NCBI GenBank assembly: GCA_027487865.1
Contig: JAIYCT010000003.1
Coordinates: 124,001-188,000 of the forward strand
Length of the DNA stretch: 64,000 nt
From: Microbacteriaceae bacterium
GTDB lineage: Bacteria; Actinomycetota; Actinomycetes; Actinomycetales; Microbacteriaceae
Reading direction: 5' to 3'
Below are positions 42,878 to 52,847 of the stretch, piece by piece (position 1 is the stretch's first letter; every line of letters begins with the position of its first letter). The position numbers and the translations under genes were made by a program. The notes below the pieces were generated by a model, which had not been told where the DNA came from, did not search any database, and worked only from the letters and a program-made list of their open reading frames with translations.

Positions 42878-44083
42878 GTGTCCATGCAAACCAGCACGAA
42901 GCTGACATTGAAGCTGGGCATACCTCAAATCATTACCTGGGGATCCGGCTTCTACCTCCCGGCAATCCTCGCGGTTCCAATCTCCAAAGAGCTAGGCATC
43001 CCAACCGGAACTTTCTTTTGGGCGTTCACCATTTCACTCTTGGTTTCAGGGCTGATAGGTCCGCGGATTGGCAAGGCGATTGACCGTCTTGGTGGGCGTC
43101 GGGTTTTGCCAGTCGGCAACCTGGCTTTCGCTCTCGGGCTTTCAATGCTTGCCTTGAGCACAGAACCGGTCTTGCTTTTTGTGGCCTGGATTTTCATGGG
43201 CATTGGGTCAGCAATGGGTAACTACGACTCGGCTTTTGCAACGGCGGTATCGTTCCTGGGAACTGAAGCCAACAGGGTCATTGCCGGCATAACCGTGTTT
43301 GCCGGTTTCTCATCGACAATTTCCTGGCCGCTGACATCTTTATTGAACGACAACTTCAGTTGGCAAACGGCGGTTTGGTTCTGGGTTTTGATGCACCTTT
43401 TGGTGGCAATGCCAATTCACCTTTCGATTCCAAGGGTCGAACGCAAAGTGGTGGCTGATGCCACTGGGCCGATTCGCAAGATCATCAAAAACCGATTCCG
43501 GTTTGACCCGCTGCTTGTGGTCTTTGCGCTGATGTTCGCACTTGAGGGCTTCATTGTTTCCAGCGTGAACAGCACGCTGCCATTCATGTTGGGTGAGCTT
43601 GGCGCAGATGCGCAGTTGGCGATCTTTGCGGCTGCCATTTTGGGACCTTCGCAGGTGGCTGCCAGATTGCTTTTGGTTGGGCTTGATCGCTACCTAACAC
43701 CAATGCGGGTGGCGGCTTTATCGATTCTGGTTCACCCGGCGGGTGTGATTTTGCTTTTGGTTTTTGGGGCTAATGCGATTTTGCCGTTTGTGATTTTGCA
43801 CGGTATTGGCGTTGGCCTAAACCCATTTATCCGAGGCTCGCTGCCGCTACTTTTCTTTGGTTCTGAGAGCTATGGCCAGCGCCAGGGTTACGTGATGATG
43901 CTCAGCAAAATTGTTTCGGCGCTGAGCCCGACCTTGCTTACTTTGATGTTGCTGGCAAATCCGCAAATGGCAATCACTGCAACCATGTCGATGGGCACTG
44001 CGGCAATGGCACTACTTATCTTGCTGGCATTTATGCGCAGGGCTCGAAAGCAAACTAGCGTGCTAGTAAAGCCTGCGGATTAG
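42878..44083 (+). CDS. MFS transporter
   Basis: About 12 predicted hydrophobic segments; RIGKAIDRLGGRRVLPVGN loop. ATG 42884 is an alternative start. Confidence 0.88.
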   Translation: MSMQTSTKLTLKLGIPQIITWGSGFYLPAILAVPISKELGIPTGTFFWAFTISLLVSGLIGPRIGKAIDRLGGRRVLPVGNLAFALGLSMLALSTEPVLLFVAWIFMGIGSAMGNYDSAFATAVSFLGTEANRVIAGITVFAGFSSTISWPLTSLLNDNFSWQTAVWFWVLMHLLVAMPIHLSIPRVERKVVADATGPIRKIIKNRFRFDPLLVVFALMFALEGFIVSSVNSTLPFMLGELGADAQLAIFAAAILGPSQVAARLLLVGLDRYLTPMRVAALSILVHPAGVILLLVFGANAILPFVILHGIGVGLNPFIRGSLPLLFFGSESYGQRQGYVMMLSKIVSALSPTLLTLMLLANPQMAITATMSMGTAAMALLILLAFMRRARKQTSVLVKPAD

Positions 44084-44651
44084 CGGTTTCGACCCAAGTT
44101 CCTAGCCCTGGCCAAGCACCCCAGCCATCATCAAGAGAGAAGTGACCTGCGCCTAGCACCTCAATGGTTTCAATCCTCAATTGCTGATAGAAATCTGTGC
44201 CATTTGGCTGCCAGCGATCTTTGTCACTCGCTACCGCTGTGACGCTAGCCGCCCACTTGTTCATCTGAGGCCCTAGGGCCGGGTTTCTAAACTCCAGTGG
44301 CTCACTCTCAATGCCGGTGGTTTCCGAGGTCATAACCGGGTCTGGGATTGCCACCAGTAGTGCTCGGTCAAATGGCTTGGTGAATAAATCTGTGAGTGCG
44401 CCATAGAGAAAATTAATGGTTCCAAGGGAATGGGCAATCACTATCTTTTCGCCGCCTTCAACCTCATCCATCATGTTGGACTCTTGCCTAAGCAAATCCT
44501 GCCATTCCGCAGGGCTTGGCGTTTCTGGAGCGGGAAACTGCGGATACCAAACTTGGTGACCCTGATTGCGCAGCGCCGCTGCCGTCAGGCGCATCCAGTG
44601 ACCTTCGGGGCGACGGTTGGTCCAACCGTGGAGCAGTAAGACCCGCGACAT
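44055..44651 (-). CDS. RBBP9/YdeN-type alpha/beta hydrolase
   Basis: VLLLHGWTNRRPEGHWMRL, IVIAHSLGTINFL, LGAGHFSLDDGWGAWP. Confidence 0.85.
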   Translation of the reverse strand: MSRVLLLHGWTNRRPEGHWMRLTAAALRNQGHQVWYPQFPAPETPSPAEWQDLLRQESNMMDEVEGGEKIVIAHSLGTINFLYGALTDLFTKPFDRALLVAIPDPVMTSETTGIESEPLEFRNPALGPQMNKWAASVTAVASDKDRWQPNGTDFYQQLRIETIEVLGAGHFSLDDGWGAWPGLGTWVETANPQALLAR

Positions 44652-44654
44652 TAG

Positions 44655-46130
44655 TTAGCCCATTGGGTCGGCGATGCCGACATAAACGGTCTCTAGGTAT
44701 TCCTCGATGCCCTCGAGAGAACCTTCGCGACCAAGACCAGACTGCTTCACGCCACCAAATGGACCGGCTGGGTTCGATACCAAACCGGTGTTTAGTCCAA
44801 ACATGCCTGTCTCTAAGCGCTCAGCGAGTCTCAGACCACGGTTTAGATCCTTGGTGAAGGCATAGGCAACCAGACCGTATTCGGTGTTATTGGCCATTTC
44901 AACGGCTTCGTCTTCGGTGTTGAAGGTGCAAATCGGCGCTACCGGACCAAAGATTTCATTGCGAAGAATCTCACAGCTTGCTGGCACGGCCTTGAGAACT
45001 GTTGGTGGGTAGAAGTAGCCCTCACCATCTGGAATAACTCCACCGGTCATTAGCTGTGCACCCTTAGAGGTGGCATCAGTTACGAGTGCGTGAATCGAGT
45101 TTCTAGCCTTCTCGTCAATTACCGGACCGATGTTAGTGCCCTCTGCGACTCCTCTTGCGACCTTGAGGGCAGCAAACTTTGCACTCAGCTTTTGTGCAAA
45201 TTCGTCTGCAACAGACTCGTGAACTAGGAATCTATTGGCTGCGGTGCAGGCCTCGCCCATGTTGCGAAGCTTTGCCTGCATCGCGCCTTCAACTGCCTTG
45301 TCGACATCAGCGTCTTCGAAAACCAAGAACGGTGCATTGCCGCCAAGTTCCATCGAGGTGCGAAGCACCTGGTCGGCAGAATCCTTAATCAGCATCTTGC
45401 CGATTGGTGTTGACCCGGTGAAAGAGAGCTTGCGAAGGCGGGCGTCTTTAATAATCGGTCCGGTGACCTCGGAGACTCTAGAGGTCTGGATGACGTTCAC
45501 CACACCGGCTGGAACTCCAACCTCCTGCAGCACCTTGGCGAATAGCAAAGAGGTCAGCGGGGTTAGGGCGGCTGGCTTGAGGATCGAGGTGCAACCGGCT
45601 GCGATTGCTGGACCAATCTTTCTGGTGGCCATGGCCAGCGGGAAGTTCCACGGGGTAATCAAAAGTGCAGGTCCAACAGGCTTTTTTAGAACCATCAAAC
45701 GGTTTTTGCCATCAGGAGCGGTTTGGTAGCGACCGTTTACGCGGACTGCTTCTTCGGAGAACCAGCGCAAAAATTCAGAACCGTAAGCGACCTCGCCCTT
45801 GGCTTCTAGAAATGGCTTACCCATTTCAAGCGACATCAAAATTGCAAAGTCATCGCTCATTGCGGTGATCTTCTCGAATGCTGCGCGAAGCAGCTCAGCC
45901 CTTACGCGAGGTGCGGTGGCGGCCCAAGACTTTTGGGTGTCGTGGGCTGCTGCCATGGCGTCTTGGCCATCTTGGTAGGAGGCATCGGCAATGGTCTTGA
46001 GTAGCTTGCCCGTAGCAGGGTCAAAGACATCGAAGGTCTTGCCATCGGAGGCATCACGCCAAACTCCGTTGATGTAGAGACCGGTTGGAACTAGATCGAG
46101 AACGCGCTTCTCGTCGGCAGAGGTAATCAA
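44655..46130 (-). CDS. NAD(P)-dependent succinate-semialdehyde dehydrogenase-like ALDH
   Basis: SMELGGNAPFLVFEDADVDKAVEGAMQAKLRNMGEACTAANRFLV. Confidence 0.85.
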   Translation of the reverse strand: MITSADEKRVLDLVPTGLYINGVWRDASDGKTFDVFDPATGKLLKTIADASYQDGQDAMAAAHDTQKSWAATAPRVRAELLRAAFEKITAMSDDFAILMSLEMGKPFLEAKGEVAYGSEFLRWFSEEAVRVNGRYQTAPDGKNRLMVLKKPVGPALLITPWNFPLAMATRKIGPAIAAGCTSILKPAALTPLTSLLFAKVLQEVGVPAGVVNVIQTSRVSEVTGPIIKDARLRKLSFTGSTPIGKMLIKDSADQVLRTSMELGGNAPFLVFEDADVDKAVEGAMQAKLRNMGEACTAANRFLVHESVADEFAQKLSAKFAALKVARGVAEGTNIGPVIDEKARNSIHALVTDATSKGAQLMTGGVIPDGEGYFYPPTVLKAVPASCEILRNEIFGPVAPICTFNTEDEAVEMANNTEYGLVAYAFTKDLNRGLRLAERLETGMFGLNTGLVSNPAGPFGGVKQSGLGREGSLEGIEEYLETVYVGIADPMG

Positions 46131-48232
46131 TTAGCCACTCCTTTGTGTACTGCTATATCTTGCCACTTCAGGCGTTGTGAATTCACCACAACCGAGACCG
46201 AGCTAAATGCCATGGCGGCTCCCGCGAGCATCGGGTTCAATAGCCCGAGGGCTGCAACCGGAATCAAGATCAGGTTGTAGCCAAAGGCCCAACCGAGGTT
46301 TTGCAGGATGTTGCGATGGGTGCGTTTGGCAAGCGAGAGGGCGTAGGCAACGTTTAGCGGATTGTCATCCAAGATTGTGATTGCACTAGCGGCCTGGGCC
46401 GCGTGAGCACCAGAACCCATGGCAATGCCAATGTCTGCACGAGCAAGCGCGGCAACATCGTTGATGCCATCGCCAACCATCGCGGTTACCTGGTCTTCAC
46501 TGTGAAGAAGTTCTAGTTTTTGCTCTGGGGTTACACCACCGCGGAACCTCTCGATTCCAAGCTGCTTGGCGATTACCTCGACGCGAGCGGGGTGGTCACC
46601 GGAGAGTAGCTCCACCGCGATGCCCATCTCGGTCAGCGCGGAAACAGCTTCTTGGGCTCCTTCGCGGACCTGGTCGCTGAGTTCAATTAAGCCGTGTGCC
46701 CAACCTTCCCAAGCAACGACAACCAAGGTGTTGGGTCCGGCGTTAGATAAAGCCTCATCCAGCTCCTGTTGGTTTTCATACCGGCCTGGTCGTTCAACGC
46801 TCACGAGCTTGCCCTCGACCAAACCGGTAAGCCCAACACCGGCCTGCTCACTAACCTCGGTCGCGATGAATTGGCTGCTGAGTTTGCTAATTGCCTTAGC
46901 CACCGGGTGGTTTGAACCCTGTTCGACTGCTGCTGCATAAGCCAGCATGGTGGCGCTACCTACGCCACCTAGCCCACGGGAGTTCACAACTCGAAGCTGA
47001 CCATCGGTGAGCGTTCCAGTTTTGTCAAAAATCACGCGTTTCACGCGAGACGCCAACCGAAGCGCATCTGGGTTTCTAATCACCAAAGACTTCTTAGTTC
47101 CCAATCCGGTGGCAACCGTAAGGCTCATTGGAACCGCAATGCCAAGAGCACAAGGGCAGGCAATCACCAAGACCGCAACAGCTGCCGACACCGCAAAGTC
47201 GGTGCTGGCTCCAAGCAGGCTCCATACCGCGAAGGTGGCTGCAGCAATGACGATAACGCTCGGCACAAAGATGCTGGAAATGCGATCCGCCAAAGAACCA
47301 AGTTGAGTCTTTTGAGCGGTCGCCTCGCGAACCAGGTCTGCAATTCGAGACAGCCGAGAAACACTCGCGCTTCCAGTTGCTTCAAGCTCAATCTGGCCAT
47401 CAAGCGATGTGGCACCAGCGGAGAGCTCACCACCCTGGGTAATTGCCACCGGAAGGCTTTCTCCGGTCAGAGTTGAAAGGTCTATCAGTGCATTCGCAGA
47501 GAGCAACTTGCCATCGACCGGGATCCGCTCACCGGCGTTTACAAATACCTTGTCGCCATGTCGCACTTCTTGAGATGCGACCGTCAAGCGCTCGCCATCA
47601 CGTTCGATGTTTGCGGTTTCTGGGATGGCTGCAAGTAGTGCTCTAACCGCATCGGTCGCGCTTCTTCTAGCGCGGACTTCGATGTAGCGGCCAATTAGTA
47701 CAACCGCTGGCACGACAGCGCTGACCTCGAAGTAGTTGTGCGGGTGGCCATCGAGAGTTAGGTAGACGCTGTATCCGTATGCCACTAGCGACCCAAGCGA
47801 CACCAGGGTGTCCATGGTGGAATCGAGATGTCTTAGGTTCTTGAGCGCAGCTTTGTGGAAGGGGTATGCCACATAAACAATCACGACGGTGGCCAAAGCC
47901 CAGACCAGGTACTGGGAACCGGTGAATGCGAACCATGGCACCATGCCAAACAGCATGGTTAGCCCCGCAAAGATTGAACCGACCCAGAGTCTTGGTTTTA
48001 GGTTTTGAAGTTCTGACCTACCAGATCCGACTTTGTACCCGGCGGATTCAACGGCTTGAGAAAGCTCGGCCTGAGTTACTTCCGGACTTAGTTGAAGGTG
48101 AGCCTTTTCGGTGGCGAAGTCGACGTAGGCAGTTACTCCAGAGAGCTTGTTGAGATTCTTTTCAACCCGCCTAGCGCAAGCCGTGCAGGTCATCCCCTCA
48201 ATTTCAAGCTCTTGAAGATTAGTTTTAGGCAT
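46127..48232 (-). CDS. copA: Copper-translocating P-type ATPase
   Basis: HMA CTAC, ion channel CPC (VIACPCALGIAV), DKTGTLTDGQ, MVGDGINDVAAL. Confidence 0.93.
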   Translation of the reverse strand: MPKTNLQELEIEGMTCTACARRVEKNLNKLSGVTAYVDFATEKAHLQLSPEVTQAELSQAVESAGYKVGSGRSELQNLKPRLWVGSIFAGLTMLFGMVPWFAFTGSQYLVWALATVVIVYVAYPFHKAALKNLRHLDSTMDTLVSLGSLVAYGYSVYLTLDGHPHNYFEVSAVVPAVVLIGRYIEVRARRSATDAVRALLAAIPETANIERDGERLTVASQEVRHGDKVFVNAGERIPVDGKLLSANALIDLSTLTGESLPVAITQGGELSAGATSLDGQIELEATGSASVSRLSRIADLVREATAQKTQLGSLADRISSIFVPSVIVIAAATFAVWSLLGASTDFAVSAAVAVLVIACPCALGIAVPMSLTVATGLGTKKSLVIRNPDALRLASRVKRVIFDKTGTLTDGQLRVVNSRGLGGVGSATMLAYAAAVEQGSNHPVAKAISKLSSQFIATEVSEQAGVGLTGLVEGKLVSVERPGRYENQQELDEALSNAGPNTLVVVAWEGWAHGLIELSDQVREGAQEAVSALTEMGIAVELLSGDHPARVEVIAKQLGIERFRGGVTPEQKLELLHSEDQVTAMVGDGINDVAALARADIGIAMGSGAHAAQAASAITILDDNPLNVAYALSLAKRTHRNILQNLGWAFGYNLILIPVAALGLLNPMLAGAAMAFSSVSVVVNSQRLKWQDIAVHKGVAN

Positions 48233-48446
48233 CTAGAGGGGTGAATTCCTTGGCGGTGTAACCGGCGGCGGTAATTGCCTCGGAGAGCTGGTCATTGGAA
48301 AGACCGCTCTGCTCAACGGTGGCAATGCCCTTGGCGTGATCTGCCTGCACAGTTGCAACTCCAGCAAGGCCACTGAGTTCCTTGGTGATGGTCATGGCGC
48401 AGTGACCGCAGGTCATGCCCTCAATCTGAATCTCGATCTTGCTCAA
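48225..48446 (-). CDS. copZ: Copper chaperone / HMA-domain protein
   Basis: 73 aa, EGMTCGHCAMTITKEL. Confidence 0.9.
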   Translation of the reverse strand: MSKIEIQIEGMTCGHCAMTITKELSGLAGVATVQADHAKGIATVEQSGLSNDQLSEAITAAGYTAKEFTPLDA

Positions 48447-48515
48447 TTTGCCTCCTCTATTTGCTGCTTCTGCTACCAGGACAACCCATGAAGGTTGCTT
48501 GAAAATTTCACGCCA

Positions 48516-48854
48516 CTAAGCGTTGAACAGGTTGGCTATTTGGGCCCAACGCTCTCGGTTCAGTGAATACCAAACCCAGGTTCCGCGGCGCTCGCCGCTG
48601 ATTAGACCCGCTTCGGCGAGCTTTTTTAGGTGGTGGCTAATGGTTGGCTGGGTGAGATCCAGTGGTTCGGTTAGGTTGCAGACGCAGGACTCTTGGTTTT
48701 CACTGGCGGCAATCATCGCCAAGATCTGAAGCCTGGTTGGATCTGCAACTGCCTTAAGTGCGGCTGCCATTGACTCCGCGGTCGTGCGAGCAAGCGGCTC
48801 TGTGCCGGCCTTTGGAAGGCAGTCCAGTAGCTGCAATGGAATTCTGGTCACCAC
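48516..48854 (-). CDS. arsR: ArsR-family metalloregulator
   Basis: wHTH LTQPTISHHLKKLAEAGLI with CVCNL metal-binding motif similar to the ArsR ELCVCDL. Confidence 0.9.
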   Translation of the reverse strand: MVTRIPLQLLDCLPKAGTEPLARTTAESMAAALKAVADPTRLQILAMIAASENQESCVCNLTEPLDLTQPTISHHLKKLAEAGLISGERRGTWVWYSLNRERWAQIANLFNA

Positions 48855-48869
48855 TTGTTTACCTGTCTG

Positions 48870-48887
48870 TATAGATACTTATCTATA
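48870..48887. promoter_or_regulatory. Candidate ArsR operator in the divergent region
   Basis: TATAGATA-CT-TATCTATA perfect inverted repeat. Confidence 0.65.
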
Positions 48888-48922
48888 ATGACAACCAGTC
48901 GGCTAAATAGTTAGGTATCTAA

Positions 48923-49591
48923 GTGAAGTTTACGCTAGCGCAGCGCCTGTCTGCCGAATTCTTAGGGACCGCAGGCATTGTCGCGGTGGTTATTGGAGCC
49001 GGCCACATGGCAGCACAGCTGGCAGCAGTTCCTTCTGTTGACCTCGTGATGAATGCATTGGCAACCGCAGGTGTGCTTTTCGTGCTCATCTCACTCTTTG
49101 CCCAAGTCTCCGGATCTCACTTCAACCCTGTGGTGACGATGGTTTTCTGGATTCGCAAGGAAATCGCAAGCGCTGATGCCGCAGGCTATGTGGTCGCTCA
49201 AATTGCCGGGGCAATTTCTGGAGCACTGCTGGCGAATCTAATGTTTGGCGAGGCAGTTTTCACTCAAAGCCCGAACATCAGATCAGGCCTGGGTATCCAT
49301 GTCGCAGAGGTAGTTGCAAGCTTTGGCCTATTGCTGGTAATTCTTCTGCTGATCCAACAGGGCAAGAACAACCTGGTTCCGGTTGCGGTCCCGCTTTGGA
49401 TCTTGGCCGGTTACTTTTTTACCTCATCAACCTCTTTCGCTAACCCAGCGGTGACAATCGGTCGTGGCTTCTCTGACGCCGGAAGCTCGATTGCCTGGGA
49501 GTCAGTTCCAATGTTCATAGTTACTCAAGTGCTTGGAGCGCTCCTTGCTCTAGGCGTAGCAACTTTTTTCAAATCAAAGACCGAAGGGTAG
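48923..49591 (+). CDS. MIP/aquaporin-family channel (AqpS-like)
   Basis: SGSHFNPVVT and FANPAVTIGR (NPA-type motifs); between arsR and arsC. GTG start. Confidence 0.88.
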   Translation: MKFTLAQRLSAEFLGTAGIVAVVIGAGHMAAQLAAVPSVDLVMNALATAGVLFVLISLFAQVSGSHFNPVVTMVFWIRKEIASADAAGYVVAQIAGAISGALLANLMFGEAVFTQSPNIRSGLGIHVAEVVASFGLLLVILLLIQQGKNNLVPVAVPLWILAGYFFTSSTSFANPAVTIGRGFSDAGSSIAWESVPMFIVTQVLGALLALGVATFFKSKTEG

Positions 49592-49595
49592 AAAC

Positions 49596-50012
49596 ATGTC
49601 CACTCCAATTGCCTCAGTAATGTTCGTTTGCGTCCACAACGCAGGTCGCAGCCAGATGGCTGCTTCCTACCTTCAGCACCTAGCTGGTGACCGAGTCGAG
49701 GTTCGCTCTTCCGGAACTGCGCCTGCCGACACCGTGAACCCGGCGGTGGTTGAGGCAATGCTCGAAGAGGGCATCGACATCTCGGGCAACACTCCAAAGA
49801 TTCTCACCGACGAGGCTGTTTTGGCCTCTGACTACGTGATCACCATGGGTTGCGGCGACAAGTGCCCGTTCTACCCAGGTAAGACCTACCTGGACTGGAA
49901 GCTTGCAGACCCAGCCGGTCAAGGTGTCGACTTTGTGCGACCAATTCGCGATGAGATCCGCGGCATGGTGGAAGATCTGATTTCTCAGATCGATGCCAAG
50001 TTTGGTAACTAG
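49596..50012 (+). CDS. arsC: Arsenate reductase, LMW phosphatase type
   Basis: VMFVCVHNAGRSQMAASYL (CX5R), TMGCGDKCPFYPG. Confidence 0.9.
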   Translation: MSTPIASVMFVCVHNAGRSQMAASYLQHLAGDRVEVRSSGTAPADTVNPAVVEAMLEEGIDISGNTPKILTDEAVLASDYVITMGCGDKCPFYPGKTYLDWKLADPAGQGVDFVRPIRDEIRGMVEDLISQIDAKFGN

Positions 50013-50075
50013 CCGTTCAATTGACATTCACCTTGTGAACAGCTAGCTGAAAGCTGGGGGCGTTATTTTCGCCCC

Positions 50076-51224
50076 ATGCTGAAGCGCGTCGCCATTGTCA
50101 CCGAGTCATTTTTGCCTCAGATTAATGGCGTCACCAACTCCGTTGTGAGAGTTCTAGAGACTCTGAAGCAAAACGAAATTGAAGCGATGGTCATCGCTCC
50201 TTCCTCGCAATCTCCTAAGCACCTAGGTTTTGACGTTCACACCACAGCCGCCATCTCGGTGCTGCAGTTCCCGGTTGCGATGCCAGGACCTGGAATCTCG
50301 AAGCTGCTTGAGGATTTTGCTCCAGATGTGATTCACGTCGCCGCCCCATTTATGATCGGCGCTCAGGCTATTGCCTGGGGGCAGAGAAACAATGTGCCAA
50401 CGGTCGCGATCTATCAAACCGATGTTGCAGGTTACCTAGAGCGCTACAACCTAGCTTTTGCAAAGCCAATTCTGGAGAAAATCGTCGGCGGCATTCACTT
50501 TGGCGCGACTTTGAATTTGGCTCCAACCAAGGAGACCGCCGAGTACCTGCGTCAGATCGGTGGCGGCAAGGTAGAAGTTTGGGGGCGTGGGGTCGACCTA
50601 GACCTATTCAGCCCTAAAAATGTGGGCGATGCCGAGACCCAGATCATTAGGTCTCGCATCGCACCACCTCACCACAGGGTAATTGGCTTTGTGGGGAGGT
50701 TGGCCGCGGAGAAGCAGGTCAATCGCATGATTGAACTGATGGATCTGCCAAACACCAGTTTTGTGATCGTGGGCGATGGTCCGGAGCGTGCGAAGCTGGA
50801 AGAACTGTTTAGGGGCAAGCCGGTGCTATTCACCGGAGCGCTAAGCGGTTTGGAATTGGCAAGGACCTACGCTGCGATGGATATTTTTGTTCACTTTGGA
50901 ACCGAGGAGACCTTCGGCCAGACCATCCAGGAGGCGCAGGCCACTGGACTTGCGGTGGTGGCACCAAACATGGGTGGTCCTAGACACCTTATTGAACACA
51001 AGAAATCCGGCATGCTGGCTGACCCATTTGTGCCAAACGGATACCGAAACTTGGTTGCTCAGCTCTTGGCGAGCGAGAGGCTTCGTCAGGAGATTGCCTT
51101 GGGGGCAGCAAGAAGCGTTGAGGGCCGTTCCTGGGCCGCCAACAACGCTAAACTCTTGCAGTACTACCAAGACGCCCTGACTGCTTCTGGCGCGCTAAGA
51201 CTGGAGCGAATTGAACTGGCTTGA
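50076..51224 (+). CDS. GT4-type glycosyltransferase (GDP-mannose-dependent alpha-mannosyltransferase-like)
   Basis: FLPQINGVTNSVVRVLETL, FVGRLAAEKQVNRMIELM, EETFGQTIQEAQATGLAVVAPNMGG. Confidence 0.88.
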   Translation: MLKRVAIVTESFLPQINGVTNSVVRVLETLKQNEIEAMVIAPSSQSPKHLGFDVHTTAAISVLQFPVAMPGPGISKLLEDFAPDVIHVAAPFMIGAQAIAWGQRNNVPTVAIYQTDVAGYLERYNLAFAKPILEKIVGGIHFGATLNLAPTKETAEYLRQIGGGKVEVWGRGVDLDLFSPKNVGDAETQIIRSRIAPPHHRVIGFVGRLAAEKQVNRMIELMDLPNTSFVIVGDGPERAKLEELFRGKPVLFTGALSGLELARTYAAMDIFVHFGTEETFGQTIQEAQATGLAVVAPNMGGPRHLIEHKKSGMLADPFVPNGYRNLVAQLLASERLRQEIALGAARSVEGRSWAANNAKLLQYYQDALTASGALRLERIELA

Positions 51225-51846
51225 CGCCCAACAGATAATTAACGCCTTTGGCGACTACGTGGCCTTGGCCGTCACCCTGATCATCTTTTTAGAGACAGCT
51301 TTCATCCTTACCTCGTTCTTACCTGGCGATTCGCTACTGTTTTTGACTGGCCTGGCCCTTGCCACCAGCACCTCCTGGCTTCCGGACTGGGTGGGATTCA
51401 TCCTGATTTGGCTGGCAGCTTTTGTCGGCACCCAGGTCGGTTATTGGATCGGTTACAAAATCGGCCCGCCACTGTTTGAGCAGAACCGCAATTTCATCCT
51501 CAACGAGAAGGTGCTGGCCCGCACCCACGAGTTCTTTGAGAAATACGGCGCTCGCGCCGTGGTGCTGGCTCGTTTCGTGCCAATCCTTAGAGCTTTGATT
51601 CCTATGCTGGCCGGTATCTCCCGGATGGATCTCAAGCGCTTCACGCAGCTAAACCTGATTGGCGCAACCGTCTGGGTTGGCGTTTTCATGCTTGCTGGTT
51701 ACTGGTTGGGTCAGATCCCATACGTCAAGGAAAACCTTGAGACCACGGTTATCTTGATCATCATCTTTACGTCGCTACTTTTGCCTGTTGAGCTGTTGCG
51801 AGATCGAATCTCAAAGGGCATTAAATCAAAGCGTTCTAACGGATAG
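51211..51846 (+). CDS. DedA-family membrane protein
   Basis: FLETAFILTSFLPGDSLLFLTG, RFVPILRALIPMLAGISRM. Confidence 0.9.
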   Translation: MNWLDAQQIINAFGDYVALAVTLIIFLETAFILTSFLPGDSLLFLTGLALATSTSWLPDWVGFILIWLAAFVGTQVGYWIGYKIGPPLFEQNRNFILNEKVLARTHEFFEKYGARAVVLARFVPILRALIPMLAGISRMDLKRFTQLNLIGATVWVGVFMLAGYWLGQIPYVKENLETTVILIIIFTSLLLPVELLRDRISKGIKSKRSNG

Positions 51847-52642
51847 TCATTTCCCAGTTGGGGTGTTTTACCCTTGGGCTGTATGGGCTGAGCGCACTGT
51901 GCTTAGGCTGCATGCCATCTCCGGAGGTAACACCCTTGAGCTTGCGGTCGAAAAACGGCAGTACGTCTCTTGTGACCCACTTTGCGGTCTCCACCAGTCC
52001 ACGAGACACCGCTGTCAGCTCTGGGTTTACGTATCGGTAATTTAGGTCTAGCAGAGCAGCCGCATCATTGGCGACTCGGATGTGGCCCTGACCGGAGAAG
52101 TGGACCATGTCCTCGGCCCAGTAGGCCAAGTTCTCAAAATCTTGAATACCAAAGACATCGAGCATCGGAATTTCAAACTCGTCCGCAACGGTTTCGATCA
52201 GGGTGGAGAAAAGCTCAGCCTTTTGCCTCATCGGCTTGAAAAGCTTCAGGTGAATTGGGTTGATGGTGTTTGCCAACATAACATCGCAACCGGCTGCTAG
52301 CAGCTGGTGGACCCCGTCGCGCAGGCTATCGCGCAGCTGTGGCAGTGAGCTCGGGCGGGTCATGATGTCATTCGAACCTGCCATCACGGTGACCAGGTCC
52401 GGCTGCAGGTAGAGCGCTTGCGGCAACTGACCCTGAATGATCTTCTGCAGCTTGGCCCCCCTGAGGGCAAGATTTGCGTATTGAAACTCAAAACCTGAGT
52501 CGGCGGCCTCTTGGGCCAGAAGACCTGCCAAGCGGTCGGTCCAGCCGTTGTGGTGGCGAGAGTTTTTGAAGGTGAAGTCACCAAGTCCTTCGGAGAGCGA
52601 GTCTCCGATTGCAACGTATGAGCGGTAAGGCTTTCCAATCAC
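51836..52642 (-). CDS. SGNH/GDSL-family hydrolase
   Basis: YVAIGDSLSEGLGD, NLALRGAK, VMAGSNDIM, DMVHFSGQGH. Confidence 0.92.
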   Translation of the reverse strand: MIGKPYRSYVAIGDSLSEGLGDFTFKNSRHHNGWTDRLAGLLAQEAADSGFEFQYANLALRGAKLQKIIQGQLPQALYLQPDLVTVMAGSNDIMTRPSSLPQLRDSLRDGVHQLLAAGCDVMLANTINPIHLKLFKPMRQKAELFSTLIETVADEFEIPMLDVFGIQDFENLAYWAEDMVHFSGQGHIRVANDAAALLDLNYRYVNPELTAVSRGLVETAKWVTRDVLPFFDRKLKGVTSGDGMQPKHSALSPYSPRVKHPNWEMTIR

Positions 52643-52727
52643 GAATTCATCAAATGATGCCTAATCGAACAAAAGGCAAACCAACGGTGACGTGTTTGGT
52701 TCGGATTGGTGAATTAGCTGACCCAAG

Positions 52728-52757
52728 TTGACAAAGCCGGCAAAAGTATGCAAAATT
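52728..52757 (+). promoter_or_regulatory. Putative sigma-70 promoter of a leaderless uORF transcript
   Basis: TTGACA 52728-52733, 17-nt spacer, CAAAAT 52751-52756; ATG of the uORF at 52764. Confidence 0.55.
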
Positions 52758-52763
52758 CTTCCA

Positions 52764-52847
52764 ATGTCTACTCGAGCCTTTTCCAGCGCGTTGGTTACCA
52801 ACGCAATGATGTGTTGCTCGATGTGTATGTGCCTTTCGTGCCGCTAA
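52764..52847 (+). CDS. 27-aa cysteine-rich leader peptide (putative cysteine attenuator)
   Basis: atg..taa reads MSTRAFSSALVTNAMMCCSMCMCLSCR: 5 Cys in the last 11 residues. Sits just after a promoter-like sequence and ~100 nt before the regulator. Confidence 0.6.
   Translation: MSTRAFSSALVTNAMMCCSMCMCLSCR

Noticed and set aside
45235-45729. 164-aa plus-strand ORF within the ALDH gene
   Set aside because: Antisense shadow of a clear ALDH CDS; no motif or RBS.
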